64,000 nucleotides of DNA from Streptomyces chumphonensis (lineage in GTDB: Bacteria > Actinomycetota > Actinomycetes > Streptomycetales > Streptomycetaceae), in contig NZ_JACXYU010000020.1 in assembly GCF_014779715.1 (NCBI RefSeq), forward strand, positions 1 to 64,000. Reading direction: 5' to 3'. Of this stretch, positions 19,947 to 26,906 are shown one piece after another. The notes under the pieces were generated by a model. The model was not told where the DNA came from and did no database searches. It saw nothing but the letters and a program-made list of their open reading frames with translations. The stretch's first letter is position 1, and every line of letters begins with the position of its first letter. Both the position numbers and the translations under genes were made by a program.

Positions 19947-20387
19947 CTACAGACCCTGGTTCACGTCGGAGGTGGGCTTGTCGCCGCCTTCCTTGACGGT
20001 CTGATCCTCCTCGTACCGCAGCTTCGCCCGGTCACGAATTTCCCAGAAGCGACGCTTCAGGTCTTCTTCCAGGTTGTCGAAGCCGATGTCGGCGCCGAGG
20101 ACGGCGATGCCCATCGCGTCGATCTGGTCGGTGAACGTCTGCGACAGGGCCGTCAGATGCTCGTGAATCCGCTCGTACTCATAGGAAAGGTCCTCGGCCT
20201 CGCTGAAGCCCGTGCCGTAGGACGCCTTGGGTACCACGGCGTTGGCGCTGATGCTGGTCCTGGACGCGGCGGACTTCTCAAGGTTCTCGATGATGCCGTC
20301 GACGCGCTTCTTGAAGTCCTTCAACGACTCCGCGGCGCGTCTGAAGTCGCTCGGAGTCCCCCCGCCGCCCTGATGGGCGTCAACCAT
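19947..20387 (-). CDS. ESX-locus helical protein, unknown function
   Basis: The 146-residue product is almost entirely predicted helix, rich in charged residues (FKKRVDGIIENLEKS, HEHLTALSQTFTDQID, DNLEEDLKRRFWEIRDRAK), and resembles the size and fold style of WXG100-type proteins, but it lacks the W-x-G turn. It is the first gene of the leftward substrate operon (this gene, the 497-residue protein, mycosin 2, two esx), so it is probably a chaperone, partner or substrate. ATG at 20387 follows a G-rich site. A promoter candidate lies 42 bases upstream. Confidence 0.7.
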   Translation of the reverse strand: MVDAHQGGGGTPSDFRRAAESLKDFKKRVDGIIENLEKSAASRTSISANAVVPKASYGTGFSEAEDLSYEYERIHEHLTALSQTFTDQIDAMGIAVLGADIGFDNLEEDLKRRFWEIRDRAKLRYEEDQTVKEGGDKPTSDVNQGL

Positions 20388-20428
20388 GGCAAGCCCCCCC
20401 TGGCCAACCCCGTTCACGTGTAGTGGTC

Positions 20429-20457
20429 ACTCTATCTCTTTGCGCAGTCGGTTCCAA
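20429..20457 (-). promoter_or_regulatory. Promoter candidate for the ESX substrate operon
   Basis: On the minus strand TTGGAA (20452-20457), a 17-base spacer and TAGAGT (20429-20434) match the vegetative sigma consensus well. The start would be near 20422, a 35-nt leader before the gene at 20387. Confidence 0.45.
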
Positions 20458-20565
20458 CTGCAAGGCAGAGCGTCGGAAATCATAGTGCGCGCCGCTAGTT
20501 GACGCCCCGTAGAGTCTTGTCACAAGTGCAACATCAGCTGACTACGGCGACGTTGGCCGAATCTG

Positions 20566-21807
20566 CTACCCGATCGACGGTTCGTCCTCGGGCCGACGCC
20601 TCCGGTGGTCGCGCACGACGACCGATGTGCCGACCACGATGCCGACGAGGACGGCCCCGGCCAGGAACACGTAGGTGCCCAGACGCTCGTTGCGTTCGGC
20701 GTAGGACTCACCGAGGTGGAGCGGCGCCGCCCGCGGTGCGGGCGCGGGTCGGACGCCATCGTGGGCGACGGGCTTCTCGATCGGCCGGTCGGCCTGGCTG
20801 ACGGCGCGGACCGGGTCGATCACGCCCCAGCCCACGTGGTGGTCGGCGCCGCTGACCGCCCGTTCGGCGGTCTGCTGGATCTGCGCCACGACCTCGTGGG
20901 GCTCCCAGTCGGGGTGCTCGGCCAGGAGGAGGGCCGCGACACCGGCGACGAACGGAGCGGCGAAACTGGTCCCGTTGTCCGCGCAGTGTCCGCCCCCGGG
21001 CACGGTGGAGACGATGTCGACGCCCGGCGCCGCGACACCGACGAACTCACCGCGCTGGGAGAAGAGGGCACGCTCGTTGTTCCGGTCGGAGGCGGCGACG
21101 GCGAGCACGCCGGGAAGTGAGGCGGGGAAGGTGTTCTTGAGTTGGCCGTCCGCCCCGTCGTTGCCGGCGGAGGCCACGACGACGATGTCGGCCGCCAGCG
21201 CCTCGTCGACCGCCGCCTTGAGCGGGTGGTCGTCGGGCAGTGGCTTGGCCGTGTCCTGGGAGATGTTGATGACGTCGGCCTTCTCCCGGATCGCGTGCCG
21301 GATGCCCTGGGCGAGCGTCTCGGTGTTGCCGGCACCGTCGGCGTCGTTCTGGCGGATGGGGATGATCGTGGCTTCGGGAGCGATGCCGACGAACCCGGTG
21401 TCCTCGGCGGGGCGTGCGGCGATGATGCCGGCGACCTTGGTGCCGTGGCCGACGAGGTCGGCGGTCGGGCCCTGGGGTGCGCCGTCACGCTGCTTGTCCT
21501 CGGGGATGAGGTCGGCCCCGGCGGCGACGTCGACGGCGCCCGCGAGCTGGGGGTGCTCGGCGTCGACACCGGTGTCGATGACGGCGACGCGCACGCCCTC
21601 GCCGCGGGATCGGTCCCACAGTTCGTCCAGCAGGACGCGCTGGAGGTACCAGGGCCGGCCCGCGAAGCTCTCGGCGGGGTACGTGCAGGTTCCCACTGCC
21701 GCCAGGTCGGTGCGGGCGCCGGGTTCGGTGGCCTGGGCGGGTGGGCCCGCAAGCGCGCCGAGGCTGAGGGCGAGGACGGGGAGGAGGGTCGCGGGGCGCT
21801 GCATCAT
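20566..21807 (-). CDS. mycP: Mycosin, subtilisin-like protease of the ESX core
   Basis: MycP is the serine protease that caps and stabilises the ESX membrane complex on its outer face. The 413-residue protein has a signal peptide (LLPVLALSLGALAGPPAQA), a catalytic triad in VAVIDTG (Asp), VGHGTKVAG (His) and NGTSFAAP (Ser), and a C-terminal membrane helix (VFLAGAVLVGIVVGTSVVV) with a basic tail. Its ATG at 21807 overlaps the eccB stop as ATGA, so it is translationally coupled to eccB, which marks it as the canonical MycP of this locus. GC is normal, unlike the second mycosin. Confidence 0.94.
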   Translation of the reverse strand: MMQRPATLLPVLALSLGALAGPPAQATEPGARTDLAAVGTCTYPAESFAGRPWYLQRVLLDELWDRSRGEGVRVAVIDTGVDAEHPQLAGAVDVAAGADLIPEDKQRDGAPQGPTADLVGHGTKVAGIIAARPAEDTGFVGIAPEATIIPIRQNDADGAGNTETLAQGIRHAIREKADVINISQDTAKPLPDDHPLKAAVDEALAADIVVVASAGNDGADGQLKNTFPASLPGVLAVAASDRNNERALFSQRGEFVGVAAPGVDIVSTVPGGGHCADNGTSFAAPFVAGVAALLLAEHPDWEPHEVVAQIQQTAERAVSGADHHVGWGVIDPVRAVSQADRPIEKPVAHDGVRPAPAPRAAPLHLGESYAERNERLGTYVFLAGAVLVGIVVGTSVVVRDHRRRRPEDEPSIG

Positions 21808-23324
21808 GCTCCCTGCGGCTGCCGGGCGCTGGTGGTGTCGAGTCGGGGCCCCTTGGGGAGGAACTCGGACCAGTGGGCGGGCACCGGGACCGGTTCGACG
21901 TCCTGGTAGCCGAGACGGAGCTGGGCCTGGTCGACGTCGTCGCCGGTGTTCTGTGGGGCGCCGCCCTCGCTGTCCCCGGTGGTCTCGGCGCCCTGCGCGC
22001 TGCTGTCGGCGTTCGACTGCACGGCGTAGCGCAGTCCGGTGTCGGTGACGAGGAAGGTTCCGCCGGTGGTGGTGTCGGTGCCCTGGAACTGGCGGTACAG
22101 CAGGCCCGAGCCGGGCGTGACGTAGGCGCTGGTGGCGCCGTCGGACACGGGGACGGGGTAGGTGTCGCCGGCCCAGGTGGACAACGTGGCGGAGCCGTCG
22201 TCGTCAACGTCGCGCAGGACGCTGCACACCGTGTCACGGGACGCGTGGTTGACGTGGTCGGGTTCCAGCTCGGGCCAGTCCCGGTCGACGGTGGGGCCTT
22301 CGGAGGCCGGGGCCGCGGTGAACGACTGTGCCGCGACCTCCATGGCCCGGCTCTTCTGGCCCAGTTCGAGGGAGCCCGGGTGGTCGAGCAGGAGACGAGC
22401 GCTGAAGTCGCTGATCGGGACGACCTTGCCGCGCAGGACGACGTAGTGTTGCGGCCCGGAACCGGTGGGAGCGATGAGCACCATCCCGACCCGGTTGGCG
22501 GAGTCGTCCAGCTCGTCCATTCCGGCCGGGGTGCCGAGTCCGTCGGGGAGTTCCGGGAAGGCGATCGGGCTGCCCTCCTGGAAGGTGGCGAGCCAGGTGT
22601 CGGTGACCCGCTGAGGACGACGCCCCTCTCCGACGAGGGAGCGCAGGAGCAGCTCGCTGTCCGCGGTGCCGATCTCGTACCTGCTGCCCCGGGCGTCGAC
22701 GAGGAAGCGCTTCCCCTCCTCGTTCCGCACGTACATCACGTCGTCGCCGGTGAGCCGGTGCTCGCCCTCGACGGCGTCCGCGTCCCGGTCGGCCAGCACG
22801 AAGGTCGCGCTCTGGACCGATCGGTCCGCCGCACCGGGTTGTTCGCACACGGCCCAGCGCTTGGCCGCGCCCGCCTCGCCGGGGTCGGGCAGGCGGTCGG
22901 GTGCGTAGGGGATGCCCACCGTGGGTCCGATCGGGACGTCGCCACCGTCCAGGACGGCTTCGTCGACCTCGACGATCTCGGTCCCTTCGCCGTCCAGCAG
23001 GAGCTTGGCCGACGCGAAGTTGAGGACGGGGTGCAGCTGCGGCTGCCCGTCCGTCTCCAGGACGACGTACCTCGTGGTGGACTCGCTCGCCACGATGACG
23101 TTCTTCCCGGGCTCGTCCCAGCCCTTGGGGACCTTGGGTTTGAACATGCCCCAGGCACCGAACCCCGCCATGATGACGACTCCCACGACGAGCCCGGGCA
23201 GAACGGCCCGCAGGGGTCGCGGTGCCCCCTCTTCCGAACCGGTGGGGGACGGTTGCAGGAAGGACGCGACGGTCCGCTTCTTCGCAAAGGTGTAGGCGTT
23301 GAGTTCGTCGCGCCTGGATGCCAT
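21804..23324 (-). CDS. eccB: Type VII secretion protein EccB
   Basis: EccB is a core ESX membrane component, with a short cytoplasmic N-terminus, one membrane helix and a large extracytoplasmic domain. The 506-residue protein begins MASRRDELNAYTFAKKR, typical of EccB, has the helix at about residues 38-60 (AVLPGLVVGVVIMAGFGAWGM) and the large outer domain after it. It overlaps mycP by 4 bases and diverges from eccE across a 191-base region. Assignment is firm. Confidence 0.95.
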   Translation of the reverse strand: MASRRDELNAYTFAKKRTVASFLQPSPTGSEEGAPRPLRAVLPGLVVGVVIMAGFGAWGMFKPKVPKGWDEPGKNVIVASESTTRYVVLETDGQPQLHPVLNFASAKLLLDGEGTEIVEVDEAVLDGGDVPIGPTVGIPYAPDRLPDPGEAGAAKRWAVCEQPGAADRSVQSATFVLADRDADAVEGEHRLTGDDVMYVRNEEGKRFLVDARGSRYEIGTADSELLLRSLVGEGRRPQRVTDTWLATFQEGSPIAFPELPDGLGTPAGMDELDDSANRVGMVLIAPTGSGPQHYVVLRGKVVPISDFSARLLLDHPGSLELGQKSRAMEVAAQSFTAAPASEGPTVDRDWPELEPDHVNHASRDTVCSVLRDVDDDGSATLSTWAGDTYPVPVSDGATSAYVTPGSGLLYRQFQGTDTTTGGTFLVTDTGLRYAVQSNADSSAQGAETTGDSEGGAPQNTGDDVDQAQLRLGYQDVEPVPVPAHWSEFLPKGPRLDTTSARQPQGA

Positions 23325-23515
23325 GTCCGATCGCCCCTCCTCGCTGACCGGTTCCCCTGCGATCAGCGGTCACAGACTACGACCTCGGCGGCGTGCCCGG
23401 CGCGCGGGTTCTACCCTGTCTGCGGACCGGCCGTGGTGGTCGCTCGGGTAGGGTGAGCCCCCGGTCAGCCGCGTCCGCTGTGCGGTCGCATTCGGACACG
23501 AGGGGGCGTTGGGGA
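23325..23515. promoter_or_regulatory. Divergent eccB/eccE promoter region
   Basis: These 191 bases separate divergent eccB and eccE. Both directions show a GGGTAG element: on the plus strand near 23448-23455 (GGTAGGGT, a common Streptomyces -10), on the minus strand near 23410-23416 (GGTAGAAC). The -35 boxes are not clear. Confidence 0.3.
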
Positions 23516-24838
23516 ATGGGGCGGACCGCCACCCGGACCCGAACCACCGAACGCAGCGGTCCGGAGGGCTCACACGCCTCCCCGTCGCGAGAGCCGGACG
23601 TCCGGCGACGTCGTCAGGTCCCCGTGAGGCCGGTCAGAGTGTCAACCCCGGGGCGTTTCGGGCCTGTTCACCTGTATCAGGTCGTCCTCGTGCAGGTCGC
23701 CGGGTGTCTCGCCCTGACGGGCTGGGTGGTCGGCGGCGTTTTCCTGGTCGCGTGTGGGACAACCGGGGCCGTGCTTCTCGTTCTGACGGTGCGATGGGGG
23801 CGGCGTTCCCTTCCGGAACGGCTGGCGGACGCTGTGGGCTTCCGCCGCCGCGCCAGGGCGGCTGCCGCGGTGTCGGCCCGTCGGGTCCCGCCGGGCCTGG
23901 CGCCGGTCGTCGAGTGCGCGCCCGGGGTGCACACGGCCACGTTCGTTCACCGCGACGGGCGGTCCATCGGCATCGTCGGGGACGCGACGTTCGCGACGGC
24001 CGTGGTCCGTGTGGAGCAGCGGCCGCGGGCGCTGAACGGCAGGTCCGCCGGACAGCCCCTGTCGCTCGGCCTGGTGGCGGACGCGCTGGAGGTGGACGGC
24101 GTCCGGCTGGAGTCCGTGCAGGTGGTGCAGCACACGCAGCCGGCGCCCGCTCCCACGCTGTCGCCCCGTTCGGTGGCGGCGTCGAGCTACGGCCCGCTGC
24201 AGGCGTCCGCCGGGGCACCGGCGGTGCGGGTGACCTGGGTGGCTCTCAAACTGGACCCCGAGGTGTGTCCGGAGGCCGTCGAGGCACGTGGTGGCGGCGT
24301 CGAGGGTGCGCGGCGCGCGGTGGTGCGGGCGGCCGACCACCTGGCCAGCAGATTGGTCGGCGCGGGGTTCCGTGCCACGGTGCTGTCGGAGGACGAGGTC
24401 GTGACGGCGTTGGCCACGTCCGTCGGCGCGGAGGTGTCGGTGGCGGCGCAGGCCGGTGCGCCCGGCCCCCCGCCGGGGCGCCGCACGGCCGAGTCGGTGC
24501 GCCACTGGCGGTGCGACGACCGGTGGCACACGGTCTACGGGGTCGCTGCCTGGCCCGGGATGGGCGTCGGCGGGGTTCCGCTCGCGGACGTCGCCGGGGT
24601 CCTGTCGGCCGTGCCGGCGTCGGCGAGCACGCTGAGCGTCACGCTGGCACCGTGCGCACGGGAGTCGGTCGCGGTGGCGGGCCACGTGCGGATCACCGGG
24701 CGCAGCCCGGAGGAGCTCGTGCCGCTGCGCCGGGGGCTTGAGGAGGCGGCCCGGCGGGTACGCGTCGGCCTGGTCCCGCTCGACCACCGGCAGACGCCCG
24801 GTGTCCTGGCGTCGATTCCCCTCGGAGGGATGCGATGA
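23516..24838 (+). CDS. eccE: Type VII secretion protein EccE
   Basis: EccE is the peripheral membrane subunit of the ESX complex. The 440-residue protein has a basic N-terminus (about 1-55), two membrane helices (about 60-105: LYQVVLVQVAGCLALTGWVV, VFLVACGTTGAVLLVLTV), then a soluble cytoplasmic domain, matching EccE architecture. The ATG at 23516 was chosen because it gives the short cytoplasmic N-terminus; the ribosome-binding site is weak. Its stop overlaps the next gene as ATGA. Confidence 0.85.
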   Translation: MGRTATRTRTTERSGPEGSHASPSREPDVRRRRQVPVRPVRVSTPGRFGPVHLYQVVLVQVAGCLALTGWVVGGVFLVACGTTGAVLLVLTVRWGRRSLPERLADAVGFRRRARAAAAVSARRVPPGLAPVVECAPGVHTATFVHRDGRSIGIVGDATFATAVVRVEQRPRALNGRSAGQPLSLGLVADALEVDGVRLESVQVVQHTQPAPAPTLSPRSVAASSYGPLQASAGAPAVRVTWVALKLDPEVCPEAVEARGGGVEGARRAVVRAADHLASRLVGAGFRATVLSEDEVVTALATSVGAEVSVAAQAGAPGPPPGRRTAESVRHWRCDDRWHTVYGVAAWPGMGVGGVPLADVAGVLSAVPASASTLSVTLAPCARESVAVAGHVRITGRSPEELVPLRRGLEEAARRVRVGLVPLDHRQTPGVLASIPLGGMR

Positions 24839-25536
24839 CGTGGCGTGCGCGAGGGCCACGGCTGGTGCGCCACGCCGTGTCGGCCGAGGAGTGCGACGCC
24901 CTGTCGCTGCCGGTCGGAGACGACGGCGTGGTCGCCGGAGTGGACGCCCGGGGCGCGGCGGCGGTCATCGGGTTCCACCACCCCCGGCCGTTCGACGTGC
25001 TCCTGATCGGGGGGCTGTGGACGGCGCAGGTCCTCGCGCTGCGGCTCGCGGCGACGGGGGCGCGGATCGCGGTGGAAACGGGGCGTCCGCAGGTGTGGGC
25101 GGCGCTGCTGCACGCCGTCGGGGGTGAGGGCGGGACGCGGGGCGCCATGTCGGTGCACGACGTGGGGCGGGTTCCGGTGCTCGGCGCGAGCATGGGCAGC
25201 CCGGTCGTCGTCGTACGGGACTGCGGCATGAAGCCGCCGCGCGGGCGCGTGACGTCCGCACCGTGGCAGTCGGTCCTCACGCTGCTCCCGTACCTCAGCC
25301 CGGCCGCGCGCCGGTTGTCGCGTGGCGCCGCGCTGACGGGCGTCCAGCGGGTGTCGCCGCAGGAGGCGCGGCAGTTGGGCACGGTGTTGGCCCTGTCCGA
25401 GCCCGAGGTCCGTGCGCTGCCCTCCCTGGGCGACGGCGTCACGTTGTGGTGCGCTCCGAAGGACCGTCAGTTCGCGAAGATCGAGGCGACGGACGCCGAG
25501 ACGGGTCTGCTCGGTGTGGCACGGCGTCTGGACTGA
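24835..25536 (+). CDS. ESX-locus protein coupled to eccE, unknown function
   Basis: A 233-residue soluble-looking protein whose ATG overlaps the eccE stop (ATGA). It has alternating strand and helix segments and no membrane helix; the centre (VLLIGGLWTAQVLALRLAATGARIAVETGR) resembles a nucleotide- or ligand-binding Rossmann-like stretch, but no known motif is complete. Tight coupling to eccE suggests a role in the ESX machine, such as a cytoplasmic adaptor. I do not recognise the family. Confidence 0.7.
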   Translation: MTWRARGPRLVRHAVSAEECDALSLPVGDDGVVAGVDARGAAAVIGFHHPRPFDVLLIGGLWTAQVLALRLAATGARIAVETGRPQVWAALLHAVGGEGGTRGAMSVHDVGRVPVLGASMGSPVVVVRDCGMKPPRGRVTSAPWQSVLTLLPYLSPAARRLSRGAALTGVQRVSPQEARQLGTVLALSEPEVRALPSLGDGVTLWCAPKDRQFAKIEATDAETGLLGVARRLD

Positions 25537-25574
25537 GCCGGGCGGCCCCGTGGGGGTACGGCACGGGTGGCGGA

Positions 25575-25597
25575 ACGGGCGACGCGCGTCCGCCCGT
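25575..25597. terminator. Hairpin between convergent genes
   Basis: A 7-bp perfect stem (acgggcg at 25575-25581, cgcccgt at 25591-25597) with further pairing in the self-complementary centre lies between the eccE operon end and the convergent DUF397 gene. Confidence 0.4.
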
Positions 25598-25616
25598 CGT
25601 CCACCGTCCCGGCCGG

Positions 25617-25850
25617 TCAGTGCTTGAGGTCGAACTCGCCGTCGCGGGCGCCGAGTACGAAGGCCTTCCACTCGGCGGCCGTGTAGCGCAGGACGGTGTC
25701 GGGGTCCTTGGAGTTCCGCATCGCCACGCCGCCGCCCGGGAGGTAGGCGATCTCCACCCGCTCGTCGGCGGGGCTGTCGGGTGCGCTGAGCCACTCGACA
25801 CCCGAGATGTCCATGGCGTACAGCTCGTCCTTCTCCTGCTCGGTCGCCAT
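25617..25850 (-). CDS. DUF397 domain protein
   Basis: The 77-residue protein has the DUF397 pattern, ending in a Trp-x-x-Phe segment (AAEWKAFVLGARDGEFD), with a central VAMRNSKDPDTVLRY strand region. In Streptomyces these small proteins usually sit beside an XRE-family regulator and are thought to work with it as antagonists or toxin-antitoxin-like pairs. No such regulator is adjacent here; the neighbours are an ESX gene and a lipoprotein. ATG at 25850 chosen for family length. Confidence 0.8.
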   Translation of the reverse strand: MATEQEKDELYAMDISGVEWLSAPDSPADERVEIAYLPGGGVAMRNSKDPDTVLRYTAAEWKAFVLGARDGEFDLKH

Positions 25851-25962
25851 CTGCGGAGTGTCCCTTCTGCGCTCGGTCATCGCCTCGGCCACCCGCCCAC
25901 GGGCGGTCGCCGCTCGGCCACTCTACGGGGACGGCCGGGGGCCGCGCAGCGTGATGGCCGGG

Positions 25963-26676
25963 TCACTCGGCGGGTGTCGCCTGCTTCTGGAAGTCCTCCA
26001 GCGGGACGAGCAGGGAGTCCGGGGGCATGGTGATGTCGGTGGGTTCACCGAAGGCGTCGAAGGTGGTGGTGCTCGTGCGTCCGCCGCGGTCGGAGACGAG
26101 TTGGAGGATGTAGGGCGTGCCGGAGGCGGCGACCTGGTAGACGTCCGAGCCTCCCGCGCCCTCGACCGTGACGGCCTTCGTGGGTCGGCCGTCGACCTCC
26201 GTGTCCTGGTCCGGGGTGAGCCGACCCGACGGGTCGATGCTGAACATGGCGGTGCACTGCCGGCCGGTGTCGGTGTAGACGAACTTGTCGGCCAGGGCCT
26301 CGGGCACGTCGAGTTGCCGGCCGGACTGGCCGAGGGAGGCCGCGAGCAGTCCGGAGCTGAGGTAGTTGACGCCGTCCTTGCAGTACATCTCACCCGTATA
26401 GGTGCCGGAGGCGACGGTGCGCAGGCCCTTGTCGGGGTCCCAGGTCGTCTCCTGGTCCCCCTCGGCGAAGGCGGTGGTGGTGCCGGAGGAGTGGAAGGTC
26501 GTCGTCCGCATGGCCTCGTTGACCTTCTCGATCAGGGCCTGGGAGGCGGGGTCGCCGCCGGTGGGACCGGCGTCGTCGGGCGTCCGGTCCTGCGACCCCC
26601 CGCACGCGGTGAGGGCGGCGAGCAGGGCTGCGGTCAGGGCGAGCGAGGTGTGGGCTCGGCGAAGGGCGACGGTCAC
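25963..26676 (-). CDS. Putative secreted lipoprotein
   Basis: A 237-residue lipoprotein with a basic n-region, a hydrophobic stretch (TSLALTAALLAALTAC) and a lipobox LTAC-GG, followed by a soluble domain of about 200 residues. The domain resembles the LolA/LppX-like lipoproteins common in actinomycetes (repeated strand pattern TTTFHSSGTTTA..., FDAFGEPTDITMPP at the end). GTG start at 26676 follows GGGAG. A perfect 12-bp inverted repeat lies 27 bases upstream. It is divergent from the MinD/EspI-like gene, so a link to the ESX locus is possible but unproven. Confidence 0.8.
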   Translation of the reverse strand: MTVALRRAHTSLALTAALLAALTACGGSQDRTPDDAGPTGGDPASQALIEKVNEAMRTTTFHSSGTTTAFAEGDQETTWDPDKGLRTVASGTYTGEMYCKDGVNYLSSGLLAASLGQSGRQLDVPEALADKFVYTDTGRQCTAMFSIDPSGRLTPDQDTEVDGRPTKAVTVEGAGGSDVYQVAASGTPYILQLVSDRGGRTSTTTFDAFGEPTDITMPPDSLLVPLEDFQKQATPAE

Positions 26677-26702
26677 GGTGCGGCACTCCCGGGGTCGGCT
26701 GA

Positions 26703-26730
26703 GACGTGGACCGCGCCTGCGGTCCACGTC
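26703..26730 (-). promoter_or_regulatory. 12-bp perfect inverted repeat at the lipoprotein promoter
   Basis: Arms gacgtggaccgc (26703-26714) and gcggtccacgtc (26719-26730) flank a 4-nt loop. On the minus strand TATATG (26733-26738) just upstream is a fair -10, so the repeat would cover the transcription start. It could be an operator or a leader hairpin. Confidence 0.45.
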
Positions 26731-26906
26731 CTCATATACCGGACCCAACGCGCGGGAGGACCGCGGGGTCACGAGGCGGGCCCGGCCTGCCGCACAGCGG
26801 CGCGCGGCGTTTAGGCTGGGGAGGCGTGCGGCTCGCGGGCCGGAGGGAGCCTCGCGACCGGGGGCACCGGTGGCCGGGGTGAGTGACCAGATCAGCAGGA
26901 GGCACT

